Positions 32,694 through 42,886 of a stretch of 64,000 nt of DNA are shown piece after piece. Where the stretch lies: assembly GCA_018902385.1 (NCBI GenBank), contig JABSSW010000020.1, positions 503,546-567,545 of the forward strand. Direction: 5' to 3'. The translations under genes and the position numbers were made by a program. Every line of letters begins with the position of its first letter. Position 1 is the stretch's first letter. Source of the DNA: Physcia stellaris (lineage: Eukaryota > Ascomycota > Lecanoromycetes > Caliciales > Physciaceae). The notes beneath the pieces were generated by a model. The model saw only the letters and a list, made by a program, of their open reading frames with translations. It had not been told where the DNA came from and did no database searches.

Positions 32694-33197
32694 ATGGCGT
32701 CTCGGAAGCGAGGAACCACGATAATCGGCTCGAACATCGCCGCTCAAGCCTCGACTAATGGCAAACCTCAACCTCTTCCAACACCCGTACGGCTTTGCGA
32801 AAGCAAGATTTGCACCGTAAAAGCCCCTCACCAAGCCAAGAGCTACGCCAGCACCACCAGGGGTCTTCCCAAAATCATAAAGGACATAGAAGCCAAGACC
32901 AACAAGAGTAGCTCCGATCGCTTCTGCTTGGATGTTTTTTACACGGTCCACTGGGACCATGTCAACCGGCCTCTCCCCACTCCTACAAAGGAGTGCGTCC
33001 ACAAAGCTTGCCCGGTATGGGCGCGCCATGAAGACAAGGTCTTCTCCAAGAACCCCAAGAAGGCGAATCTGCTGCCCTTGAAGGTTCAGCAAGTCCAAGC
33101 TAAGGCTGTCAAGACAAAGGTTGAGATCCAAGCTCTGATCAACTTTTGGCATATTCATGGTCCCCAGGAGAAACCAGTGGAGGGCTCCCCAAGCTAG
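32694..33197 (+). CDS. Small protein with two copies of a PLPTP-C-H motif
   Basis: Intronless 167-residue basic protein of unknown family. It carries the same motif twice. PLPTP at 27-31 is followed by C35, K38, C40, V42, A44, H46 and K49. PLPTP at 93-97 is followed by C101, K104, C106, V108, A110, H112 and K115. The shared pattern is PLPTP-x3-C-x2-K-x-C-x-V-x-A-x-H-x2-K. Spacing of Cys and His is identical in both copies, which suggests metal binding or disulphides, but this is inference. No signal peptide or membrane helix is seen. The N-terminus (MASRKRG) is basic. A TATA-like box and duplicated promoter segments lie upstream. The reverse strand is also open over much of this length, but it lacks any comparable structure. 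Confidence 0.6.
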   Translation: MASRKRGTTIIGSNIAAQASTNGKPQPLPTPVRLCESKICTVKAPHQAKSYASTTRGLPKIIKDIEAKTNKSSSDRFCLDVFYTVHWDHVNRPLPTPTKECVHKACPVWARHEDKVFSKNPKKANLLPLKVQQVQAKAVKTKVEIQALINFWHIHGPQEKPVEGSPS

Positions 33198-33691
33198 ACG
33201 GAGCGAGGGCGGAGGACATTTGCATCCAAAATACAGCTTACAAAGAACACTGGCTAGGCAGAAAGCAAGATAGAGAAACAGAAAGATGGGTGGCAGGTCT
33301 AAGGATGTAATGTGGAAGTAGGATTATGTATTTGAATGACCCACCAGTAGATCTTCCGAGCATAATATTTAATGATGAGGGGTGCATTTACGAGCCTGTC
33401 ACAGGAGGCAGCACCTTATTCTCTCTTAGCCCATAGATTCTTGTCTATAGCTTCCGCAAGTTATAGCAATGCTGCTTGAAACTACAAATTTCCTTGAGCA
33501 ATAGTATGAAGTCTGACTTAGTCAAAATCTTCTTTCTTGGTTCTGTATGACTCGAGACGCACCCGATCTGACAGATGATGAAGAATGAGCGAGCACGGCA
33601 CTGAATAAGCAGCGAAAGAGTAGCGATGTGAAAGTGTCAATCTTCATAAGTTTAGCGGTATGTGTTGGGACTTGGAACATGTGCGAAGCTG
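33198..33691. other. Intergenic
   Basis: This is the 3' flank of the duplicated-motif gene and of the putative small secreted peptide gene. Nothing recognisable. Confidence 0.4.
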
Positions 33692-33998
33692 TTAGCTTCG
33701 CATCCGATCTTTTGGCCCTCTGGGAGGCTCCAAGTCTGCATAGCTAGCGAAGCCAGCGAAATTGTCTGGGGATATATCAGCTTGATACGCCGCTAGAAAT
33801 GTGAGCCACAGAATAGCGATAGCAGTGAAAATCTTGGATAGAAGATTCCAACACACTAAAACTTGCGGCATACCCTGATAGATTTGCGACGACTTCCAGT
33901 AGATCACCCGAGTCTTAGTGCGGCTAACCTTTCGTCGAAAGAGTCAACAGCAGAATCATGAACCTGAAAATGGAAGCAACACTCTTGTGCATGGCCAT
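33692..33998 (-). CDS. Putative small secreted peptide
   Basis: Two-exon model, 33998-33929 and 33792-33692, joined by a 136-nt intron (GTTAGC..TTTCTAG). It gives exactly 57 codons (56 residues). The first exon encodes MAMHKSVASIFRFMILLLTL, a good signal peptide, and the second a short hydrophilic peptide (SPDNFAGFASYADLEPPRGP) with no cysteine. The model rests on frame, splice sites and the signal peptide alone. The donor GTTAGC is suboptimal, so the gene is plausible rather than established. Confidence 0.4.
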
Positions 33999-34192
33999 AT
34001 CAATATGCGTCGACGTCATTCATGAACTATCCCTAAGTAAAGGCTGTTTGAAACAGAACGCAGGAGATGGAGGATGAAATAGATTGGCGTGCAGGAAACT
34101 AGTTTGCCAGTGAGGCGGTTTAGTCCGACCATTGTAGATGATTCGAGTACGCGAATTGCTTCGTTGTGATAGAAAGCAATCACGTCGCTTGC

Positions 34193-35271
34193 CTAGTTGG
34201 GCGATAGCCGCCCAGGTCTCCTTGTCAAACTAAATGGTCTCTCGCCTTTCATGAAGCTCTCGGACTCTGGCCAATCAACCTGAACGTGAAACGACTCAAC
34301 GTTCCTGATCTTTCGAAGAGGTTCGAACACGATCTCCTCACGAGCAGTGAAGCCGTGACCGTCCCACAAGTAAGGCCCAAATGCCGGGAACGTCAATTGG
34401 ATGAAAAGCGTGCGGAGACTTTGCATATCGGCAAGCATCTGACAGGCGGCATTCCACGCTCCACAACCCCCGGTTATGTTTCGATCTTTGTCATGACGGT
34501 AGTGATCCGAGACGCACCGTAATCCGAAGCGAAACGTCCGATACCGCTCGTCATCCACTCCATCAATTATGTGCACACTTGTCAGTGCATGCAATCTCTG
34601 TGGAAGGATCGAAATCGAGAAGAGTAATATCGCGTCCAGATGGTGAAATGTGAAATTTCTTTCAGAGTATAAAACTTCAATCGACTCGCTGTACCTGTAG
34701 TACAATCAACGATTTGGCTTTCCATTCCTGTAATCTCAATATCGTACACTTTTCTGCAGACTCGTAGGAGCGGCAGCGCCCCAATACCAGAGCCGGCATA
34801 GGTAATCAATCCTGAGATTCCGGCTTCGGTTTCATCCCTCTTGGTGGGAAGGAGGTGCGAGCATACATCAGGGTGTACTGAAAGCGAATAGAAATCTTCG
34901 TATCTAACAACTGTCGAGCCTCGAAAAGCGCTAAGTGCGCGATGCATGGATTGGATATGGATGTCATGACAGTCAAAAGTAAGACGATATATTATCAGTC
35001 GCAGTTCGACTGGAAGCCGAAAGAACGGGGATGCAATTTGGGAGCGAGCCTTTTGTTTGGATCGCAAAATGGGCTTTTTAGGAGGGAGAGGATTAGTCAG
35101 TGTTCTTGACCGTGTACGTGGCAATGGCTTCACCGTCGCCTTTCGTCGACGAGCGGCTTTGTATTCCAATGAATCGTGCCAGTCTTCGACGCTACTGATT
35201 ACGAAGAAACAGCACCCGAAGAGTGTCCAGATGATGATTTTGGCAATATTAGACTTCAGCGGTTCTCGCAT
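34193..35271 (-). CDS. F-box-like (DUF7730-type) protein with N-terminal membrane segment
   Basis: Fungal protein of 341 residues in two exons, 35271-34748 and 34694-34193, with a 53-nt intron. The sum is exactly 342 codons. An F-box-like motif FFRLPVELRLIIYRLTF starts near residue 83, followed by the family pattern LLRVCRKVYSESIEVLYSER and a C-terminal region (GCGAWNAACQMLADMQSLRT) found in the DUF7730 group. F-box proteins usually recruit substrates to SCF ubiquitin ligases, but this subgroup is uncharacterised. Residues 9-27 (IAKIIIWTLFGCCFFVISS) form a hydrophobic segment that could anchor it to a membrane; a basic linker follows. The second F-box-like gene, at 47.9 kb, has a comparable layout. 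Confidence 0.75.
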
Positions 35272-36666
35272 GGTTCATTGATTTTTGATCTTGACAACAA
35301 TAAACCCGGTCACTTCCAAAGGCTATAGGGGCGAGGGCGTCGGAACATACTTTAATTCGGGTATGTTTGTCTTTGCGAACTCACTGGGGAAGAAATTGGA
35401 TAGTACGATGGCTTAGAGCAACGCGACTGTTACGCTTGGATTCGACTGTTGGACTCGGTCTTCTCATGCTGGCAACCGGCTCATCACATCCCTGTTCTCA
35501 TTCGACGGGGGTTCTTTAGATCGGTGTCGATCGCATACTGATATCAGGTCTGTAGCATCCGATGATGTGAAGTTCTTTTTGAAAATCGTAGCAGATTAAT
35601 GTGGTGCTTCGCATCACGCGTCGCGTATCTGTGGTACTGGAGGTGAGGGCTTGGCGTCGCTTAGTAAGCATCTTTCGTTTCTTCTTTTCCACCCACGCCT
35701 CTGTGATGACTCTTTCGCGACAAATCTCACTTCGGCAAGAGACACGTCGCATGCATAGAGTATTTTGGTTTCATGGCATAATGGCAGCTTCAGGATTTGG
35801 CCTTTGGTGCCCAGTGGGCTATTACTTTTGCTAGGAGACAACCGCTCATCCACCTCGTATAGAGCATTAATTCCAACAATGAGTAGATTGAGGCTTTGGC
35901 GATATGTTATTGCTATCCGTCTTTTTTCCTGTTCATTCCATCGCTTTCTCTACTTGCTCAGAGCCTCGAGACCGTGTAACACAGAACGCCAAAGATGTAT
36001 GATGCCTGCCGTCTTCGCTGTGCTCTACCCTGTGCACTGATAGCGGGTTGCACCCGCCGTTGGCACTCAGATGCTGCCCGGAGACGGGTGCGCTGTCTGG
36101 GCTTTGACTTACGAGTAAGAATGTCTGAAAGCCCATCTAAGAGCGCAAAGGTCGAGAATGGCGAGCCAAAGCCTGCACTGCCGCGGCTCAAATTTCAGGG
36201 TAGGTTCTGGATATTTTTTCTGGATTACCTTAATGTCACTTCCTATACGACTCGGGCGAGGACCGTTAGTTCATGTGGTTAACCCACGCTGTCCCACTAC
36301 TGGAATTCGACACGCCGTGAACGAAACGAATATCATGTAAAAAGTAGAACCGACCCCCATACGATGTTCTTCCAGTCTCTTCGAGGAAATCTCTCAATTC
36401 TGCAGTATATATGCAATTGAGCGAACGAGGAAAATGGAGACGTATTGTAAATAGGACGATAGGAAGCAAAGCCAAATCTAACATTGTCCAGCGAAGTTCT
36501 TTCCAAAAGCGTCCCGGAAGCGCCATGAAGCTAATCACAATTGAATGACATATCATAGAAACGACCAAAAAAGCACTGGATCTCCAAATGCAAATGTCCG
36601 CCTGGGATCAGTAACCCCCGAAATTAGCCAAGAGCTCCTCACGTGTCGCTGGCGTTGGAAGTAATC
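35272..36666. other. Intergenic with an orphan exon-like piece
   Basis: No complete gene. A plus-strand ATG at 36121 opens MSESPSKSAKVENGEPKPAL and runs into a plausible donor (GTAGGTTC) after KFQ, but no matching downstream exon is present. It may be a truncated gene start. A minus-strand frame at 36266-36556 has a hydrophobic stretch and no recognisable family. Confidence 0.35.
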
Positions 36667-37441
36667 CTAACTGGCCGCAGGTCCGGTACTGTTATGATGA
36701 GACTTCTCATAGTTCAGCACAGCACATCCACACAAGAACTCCCCATCATCCACAGTAACGCAGAACTGGGGGCAGCGCTTCACTTCGCGCTCCTTGATAG
36801 CACCTGGCCCCTTTTCCCCTGGATGCGCGATCTTGTAATCCGCCAAAGCACAGCCACACAGGAATCGTCCATCGCCCACATATTCACAGATCTGGGTGCA
36901 GGCTCTTGGTTCGCGCTTCGAAATCGCGCTCGGAGCACCGTTTGATCCGATTGTTTCATCTGGATGGGCGATGAGGTAGTCTGCTAAAGCACACCCACAC
37001 AGAAATTGTCCATTACCCACGGTCTGACAAATCTGAAGGCAAAATCTGTCTTCGCTCTTCGTGATCGCGCCCTTGGTATCTGCGTTGCAACCACAAACCG
37101 GCGTCCCATCTGGGCTTTCGATGCAGATCATATCGCAGACCTTCGGGGGCTCTGTGCTCGGTGAAGCATCGGTGGCGTTACGGCAAGCTGCGGAGTCTTT
37201 ACAGCCCGGAAGTTTACAGAATGGAGGTGCGCAGACGGGGCCTGGACCACAGTGGTGGCCTCGAGGACAGGGAAATCCGCTCTCTGTGAGGTCTGAGCTT
37301 GTTTGGAGCGGTGTTGCGAGCACACCTACCGCATTACAATTAGCGTCGTGGACGAGAGCTTGATCTAGCTGTCGATTAGATATGAAGCTTACTAGTTGTT
37401 GCTGAGAGCAGAAGAGCTCCGATACTAAGGTAGCGAAGCAT
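36667..37441 (-). CDS. Secreted protein with four C-x3-C-x9-C-G-C repeats
   Basis: Two exons, 37441-37393 and 37325-36667, with a 67-nt intron. The sum is exactly 236 codons (235 residues). Exon 1 encodes the signal peptide (MLRYLSIGALLLSATTS). Residues 36-64 hold a Cys-rich head (six Cys). Four repeats then follow with invariant spacing: C80/C84/C94/C96, C112/C116/C126/C128, C159/C163/C173/C175 and C201/C205/C215/C217. The last three also share FLCGCAL-like and DY-IAHP-like blocks. Lys-Arg pairs at 153-154 and 199-200 precede repeats 3 and 4, the second lying directly before its first Cys. Acidic linkers separate the repeats. The layout fits a secreted precursor cut by Kex2 into Cys-bonded peptides, but repeats 1 and 2 lack Lys-Arg sites. 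No known enzyme for peptide modification lies nearby. Function is unknown. Confidence 0.82.
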
Positions 37442-37813
37442 ACTGATGAGAGAAAGTTGTCGGAAGACTAAGTGCAGAGGTATAGTGTACAGAGGGTGTT
37501 TCGATACGTAGTTATGGGAGTTGTGGCTGAGTTTCCAAAATGCGTTTGTCCACTTTATGTATCTTTCTCTCGAGGGATGCAACCTTTTATACTCACGATT
37601 TGCCTTCGCGCACCCACCGGCTGACCATTTCAGCTCGGATACAGATTTCCATTGTGGGATTCAATCCGACCTTTGTACTTTGCATTTGCACTGCTTTGGT
37701 GCGAAGGCCGACCTAAGCTCGTACAAGAATCCCTCTACTTGCGCTGGTCACATAGATGCTGACTGTGTTCGTGGTCTTCCACCGGGTCATCTCAGTCGCC
37801 GTCAGCCCCGATA

Positions 37814-38388
37814 TTACGTCGCACAAAATCTGACTGTAATCCTGATAGCCCGTCCAATCTGTGTGTCTGTTCTCGAGACGCTTGGCTGTAGATGATACGC
37901 GGTTGGACCGAGAATTATATTGCTGATTATAAGCTGAACTCTTGTCTTTGAAATTTTTAAATTGAGTGAGGCGACTCGCCCTTTGGCTATCTGCACAGGG
38001 ACGATGATGACTCCGTCAGCTGAAAGAACGCACAGTAAGAGGGTCGAAAGAATGTTGTACAATGCTACAACTATGGGTGCGAGGGTAATTGCTTCATGGT
38101 TGAGAGTGATAATTGAGCACATGGCTGGTTTCCCGTGGACGATCACTAGAACACCCTCATCCTCCACTGCCTCATTGAGTTCCATCTCATTCGCACAGAG
38201 ACATTTCAACTTACATGGAGTCTCTCCCTTCGAGCGTACATCATCTCTTTGACTTCCTCCCCACCGTACTCTATCCGCTCTAGTGCAAGCGTAAGTTGGA
38301 GATACAAAGCTACAGTACAATTGGCGAGTACTAAAGACAAAGAATCATAAGGAACTTCGGAAAATCCGACTGTAAGAGAAGCATCCAT
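37814..38388 (-). CDS. Hypothetical membrane protein, uncertain model
   Basis: A minus-strand ATG at 38388 opens a 60-codon frame (MDASLTVGFSEVPYDSLSLV) whose last codons meet a GTAAGT donor at about 38207. A second open frame downstream, with acceptor near 38165, contains a strong hydrophobic segment (IVVALYNILSTLLLCVLSAD) and ends at 37814. Joined, they would give a protein of about 170-180 residues with one or two membrane helices. The intron would be only about 44 nt. No family is recognised and the opposite strand is also partly open, so this is tentative. Confidence 0.3.
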
Positions 38389-40900
38389 ATACTAAGACCG
38401 ATAGTACAGGCCACAAACACTCACAGACAAGTTTGATTTCTGTGCACCGAAATCTACATTATACCATCACATCTTTCACTCGAAGCCTAAAGACCGCTTT
38501 CGAAATGTCACAAGCCTCCAAACCACACCCAGAAGCAGCTTCCGGTAACACGCACACTTTAGAGAACTAATAATTATATTTTCAGTCTCCTAAAGGCGGA
38601 ACTTTCTCATCCGAAATCTCTTATTGCGCTGCGCGGTGAGTTCATTGAATTTGCCTAACGTTACCTCCATGCTCAACACTGGAGGGATCGACTCTAGCAG
38701 CTTATTCCTCTTTGTACGGGCGAGCTGGTACGAAGTGTTAAAACCTCAGCAAAACATAGGTCTCGGAACGAAGCACGGAAAAACTCACCTAACATAACTC
38801 CATCTGGGAAGCTGGATCTGGACCGTGATAGTCTGGTGCATTGGCTCAGTTTCTCCCGCGCTATGACACCGCACATATGTATTCTCTCGTGTAGTAACTT
38901 GCGCAGACGATCAAGTTGTCATGCGCTGCCTCCGTCCTATCCTCAATAGTGCTGCAGTCGATTGGCTGGGGCTCGTCCTTTTCTCTCGGTTTGTTCCTGA
39001 TACTCTCAACTAGAGACTCGATCCCGCTTAATCCTCGGAATTCGACATCTTGTCCATCCGCCTTCTTGATCACGAGTGGCTTCCGTTCATCCTCGTTGAT
39101 CCTGCAAGTCTCCTTTCAGTCCTCTGCGAATTTGATAAAATATGCAAGAACCAGGGTAAAGTTGGGAACACCCCCGCTATTTTTGCGATATGGCGTATGA
39201 TCCCTATCTTTATCCCGGCGAATGTCCGCTATCCAGAGAAGGTCTAAGGTGTGCAGAAGCGTCGTGCCGATACTCATGACACGTTTTACGTTATCGTAAC
39301 GTTCAATGCCTATGTAGGCTCATCAAATAACACCCAGAGCGACTATGTTGCGGGACTATAGCACTCCGTTTCCTCAATGTCACCATTCAGCAACAACGTC
39401 GAAGCCTCGACGGGCGAACAAATCGCCAAGAGCGCCGGCATGGTTGGGCTATGCCTGATGTATTCTCTGGGATTTTCTTTCTTGAACCTGATCATTGGTC
39501 AGTAATTGCAATACGTCAGATTGCAGCATTCTCGGTTACTTCCGATGTTCTGGGGCTATTATAGTTAATGAAGATCTGTAGATCAAAGTCCTTCTGGGTA
39601 AATTTTGCCTTGCTTGTACGCCCACTCCAGCGCTAGCTCGTAGTCTTCTTCGTTAGCAGCCATGCATGTTCGATGTGAGCTGGCCGGGGCTCTGCAGACG
39701 CATCTGCCTAACTGTTCACACGTCTGCTCCACCCCATCTTGATCGGCATCGTCACCAAGCTCCGCAAGCATGTCGGTCCTCGATCAACAAATACAGATCC
39801 TCGTGCTCTCACGCGCATTGCCCAGGACTCTTCGGTTGTCTTTCAAAGGTGGTGTATCGGCTATTGGAGGTGGTGGTTCGGCGCCTCTCTCCTTCATTCT
39901 TGGTCTATTAGTACGCCTTAATCTCGTCGCTTGATGGGGATTGGCTCAAGAAGGTTTCTCTTTCGGGGATGTTTTGCCTATTTTGGAGACAGAAACGGGT
40001 TCAGCGTTCGTGTACCTCAACCGAAGTCCTTTTGGGAGGCACGAGACGAATGTAAAGGAAGTACAGACTTTGGTCAATTGGGATTGCATGGGTTGATTTT
40101 GACAAGACAAGAAGGCATACCCTTTCCTGCTTCTGCATTATCGTAAAGGTGAGATACCGATTGATTAGTCGCTAGAGCTCTGCGACACTATAAAGTGCCT
40201 TGCCTAGCAGGTAGACCGAAGTATCACACTCAGTTGTCTTCGGCTAGCATTTCAGCAATGCGGAGGAAGCCTAGAATCACAGCCGCGAATCGGACGTGGG
40301 TGCAATACATTAGGGCTTGATCAGTCACTCCGGCGTCGTAGACTCATTATGACCCTTTGCGTTGCTGTATATTCCTAATAGCGAAATGCCTATTCTTTGC
40401 AGCCATCAAAATGTGGCTTTTCGGCTTCTGAAATGATACAACCAATCGAATGACCTTTGTTTCTAATAGCAAAGTTCGGAATCTTTAGCTCTGGTTATTC
40501 ACCCCTTACTTCAGAGACTTCTATCCAGTGCATGAGCGATGCCAGATCTCACGTCTCTACAGAAAATGCCACTCCTCCGACCTCTTGTGGGTTTGTAGCG
40601 CTTTCATCGCCATTGCCTTCGTATCGATTGCAATGCTGATGTGCATTGCTGCTAGTGAAATGGGTCTTGACACTTTATCCATAAGAAAACACAAAAGCCT
40701 GTCACGAGCCAGGGAAAGGAACAGAATCTTGTGCGGGCACATCTCCAATTTGGACTTGCTTCTGAGCCACATTTGACCTGGAATCGAGGATAAGGGATGG
40801 CGATCGGCATCTGCGTCACCACCGAATGGACCAGCGGAGGGTCGGAAAATATTGTTGTCACTTTCGATTAGACATTACTCTGAGTTTCCTGCTTATCCTC
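38389..40900. other. Long stretch with exon-like fragments, no gene resolved
   Basis: Several short frames look protein-like but could not be joined. Minus 38861-39073 (IKKADGQDVEFRGLSGIESL). Plus 39050-39247 (DHEWLPFILVDPASLLSVLC). Plus 39377-39505, a 42-residue ATG frame with one membrane-like helix (MVGLCLMYSLGFSFLNLIIG) that reaches a weak GTCAGT donor. Plus 39739-39921 (RWCIGYWRWWFGASLLHSW). Plus 40528-40776, with a hydrophobic core. This may be one or more decayed genes. Confidence 0.35.
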
Positions 40901-41809
40901 TCAGTAAGCCTGTACGACGCTTTCGATAAAGATCTTTTGCTTACCGGAACTTGCAGATTCGACCCGGAAGTCGATGAAACCACCATGCGTCGACATGAAA
41001 TCAACGACACTACGAAGGACTCTTTCATTCGGGACTCGAACTAGACGCTCGCCCCATTTCCATGTAATTATGACGTTGTCATCAGGACCGCGAATCACGC
41101 CATCTCTTTTCAGTATTGAAATCCAGGCATCGAAAGATACGGCGTCGACGGCTATGGGAGTCCCAGGCCTGACGTTCCGAGCGATGTGTTTGAGCGAGCA
41201 GGTAGATTGCGCGTTGTCGTCCCGCTCAGCGAGCAGCAACATGCTTCCAAGCCCACTATGATATTGCCCAACATCCACGATCTGAGGTGCAGGCTGAGGT
41301 GCAGGCTGAGGTGTATGCAGAATGGTTGGGGTTGGGCGGTTGACTGCCGGCGTGGGAAGTGAACGTGGCGTCTCAGGGCTTGCGACTGTCGCCGGTGGTG
41401 GTCTTATTCCGGGTCGCTTGCGATGGTGCGCGTGACCAGACCGCTTCTTCACGTTGCCATTGACCTTGATCGCAAGCTGGTGTAATGCTTTGATGCGCAC
41501 GTCATTCGGGAGGTTGGGCAAGCTGTCATGAGGCAATACTGCATCCAAGATGGCAAACAGCTTGATCTTTCGCTGTCCGGTCAGAGAAGCCTCAATCAAG
41601 TCAGCACTTCGCATAGCTTCTTCGACTTTTTGATATAGATTGCCGTATTCAACGTCTGTGTATCCCAGGCAGCTTTTGACGTCTGCGGCATTCCAGCCAT
41701 TGCGTGGAAACTGATTGATGTCCACTGAGCTCGTCTCTGGTGTTGACTGGGCGGAAGAGGTGCCCTGCTGAAGAGCAGTAGCCATAAGGTCGTTCATTAG
41801 ATTGTCCAT
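40901..41809 (-). CDS. Hypothetical protein, unknown family
   Basis: Intronless 302-residue protein starting at a clear ATG (41809). Residues about 35-115 form a predicted helical block (WNAADVKSCLGYTDVEYGNL, RSADLIEASLTGQRKIKLFA). A Pro/Thr-rich linker at about 130-170 includes a QPAPQPAP repeat. The C-terminal 120 residues have a mixed alpha/beta look (SFDAWISILKRDGVIRGPDD, RVLRSVVDFMSTHGGFIDFR). No signal peptide, membrane segment or catalytic motif is visible. I do not recognise the family. Two folded blocks joined by a disordered linker would suit a regulatory or adaptor protein, but that is only a structural impression. Confidence 0.6.
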   Translation of the reverse strand: MDNLMNDLMATALQQGTSSAQSTPETSSVDINQFPRNGWNAADVKSCLGYTDVEYGNLYQKVEEAMRSADLIEASLTGQRKIKLFAILDAVLPHDSLPNLPNDVRIKALHQLAIKVNGNVKKRSGHAHHRKRPGIRPPPATVASPETPRSLPTPAVNRPTPTILHTPQPAPQPAPQIVDVGQYHSGLGSMLLLAERDDNAQSTCSLKHIARNVRPGTPIAVDAVSFDAWISILKRDGVIRGPDDNVIITWKWGERLVRVPNERVLRSVVDFMSTHGGFIDFRVESASSGKQKIFIESVVQAY

Positions 41810-42217
41810 CGCGCATTGAGCTGGACGCGTTATTTCAGGTAGACGGCGGCATATTCAGGAGGGGGAGACTAGGGGCTTGGCAATTAAGATAAGATAAGAT
41901 TAGATCTCTACATCCCTACGGACGATCGTACGCATCCAAACCCCTTCAAGCGAGCAAACAGCAGGGCATCAGTATCAGTGGTCACCATTTCCACATTTCC
42001 CATGCTGTAAAGTACGTTTGATAGAGATACCCTTCTTACTGATGCACGCACGCAACTGTCACTGCTCCGTCAGACTTAGGAGCGATCGAGTTCAGCTACA
42101 TCGAGGGGTCTCTTCCTGTACAGTCTAGTCGAATCATGGCTCATCCAGTACCTTAGGAAGTCATTCGAAAGCTACAGAAGACGTGGATGAATTGTCCGGA
42201 TACCTGCACATTTTATT
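41810..42217. other. Intergenic
   Basis: This is the 5' flank of the 40901-41809 gene; it includes a short GATAAGATAAGATTAGAT iteration near 41890. No coding potential seen. Confidence 0.45.
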
Positions 42218-42886
42218 CCAGTACGCGCACACCCCGTTCCGGTGCACGCACACCTTGTAGAGAGAAGAGCTAGGAAACTTCAATCAATAAATTGGCCTTT
42301 TATACAGCTCAAACGGTCGGATTTCTCGCATATCTCTGGCATCTCCTCAGGCTAAGGCCTCGGTAGGGCTCCCAGAAGCCCAAGTTCGAAGGCTTTGGGA
42401 CCCATCCCGCTCTCTGCGGTCGACTGCTCACACACAGTAATCAGGTATCTTCTGCGACCACCCTAACAAGATTTCAATTGCATTGATTGCCTTCGCGATT
42501 ACGTCTACATGCCTCCGCATATGCTATGAGATTGTCAGCTTCAAGAATAGTCTGTCAACATATCCAGCTTCACTCAAAGAACCTCTCCGCACTGCCGATC
42601 AACAGAAGCTGTAGGTTAGTCACATCGAGACGAAGCTCGAAGGAGACGAAGAAAGTGTCGATTGAACTACTTCGTGAACTTGATAAAAAGAACGAGAATG
42701 CATTCATGAATTCAAATCGATCAAGTTAATTCTAAGTCAATCGATGTGTGATCAAAACGTTTCGATTTTGAACGAACTGATCTAGAATCAATCAAAACAG
42801 CCAAAACACCAATGTCTGGGAATTGATATAACAGTGGGTTAGGACACGGGGTGTCCGCATATCGTAAGGGGTTGTGCGTGTACTGG
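42218..42886. mobile_element. MITE-like element with imperfect terminal inverted repeats
   Basis: The left end reads CCAGTACGCGCACACCCCGT. The right end, reverse-complemented, reads CCAGTACACGCACAACCCCT. The similarity continues for about 37 bp with a few mismatches and one indel (…GACACC/GCACACC). The enclosed 669 bp has no transposase frame. A TA lies four bases inside each end, so a Tc1/mariner- or pogo-type TA target is possible but not demonstrated, and no longer target-site duplication is seen. Best reading: a non-autonomous DNA transposon remnant. Confidence 0.5.

Noticed and set aside
32553-33158. 201-codon open frame on the minus strand, opposite the two-repeat protein
   Set aside because: It is antisense to the plus-strand gene, which has an ATG, a TATA-like box and an internally repeated motif. 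The minus frame shows none of these.
36121-36282. ATG-initiated frame MSESPSKSAKVENG...
   Set aside because: It looks like a first exon, but no downstream exon continuing it was found; not annotated as a gene.
36667-37441. Ustiloxin-type RiPP cluster around the Cys-repeat protein
   Set aside because: No UstYa/DUF3328 or tyrosinase-like gene was found within the window, so only a precursor-like architecture is claimed.
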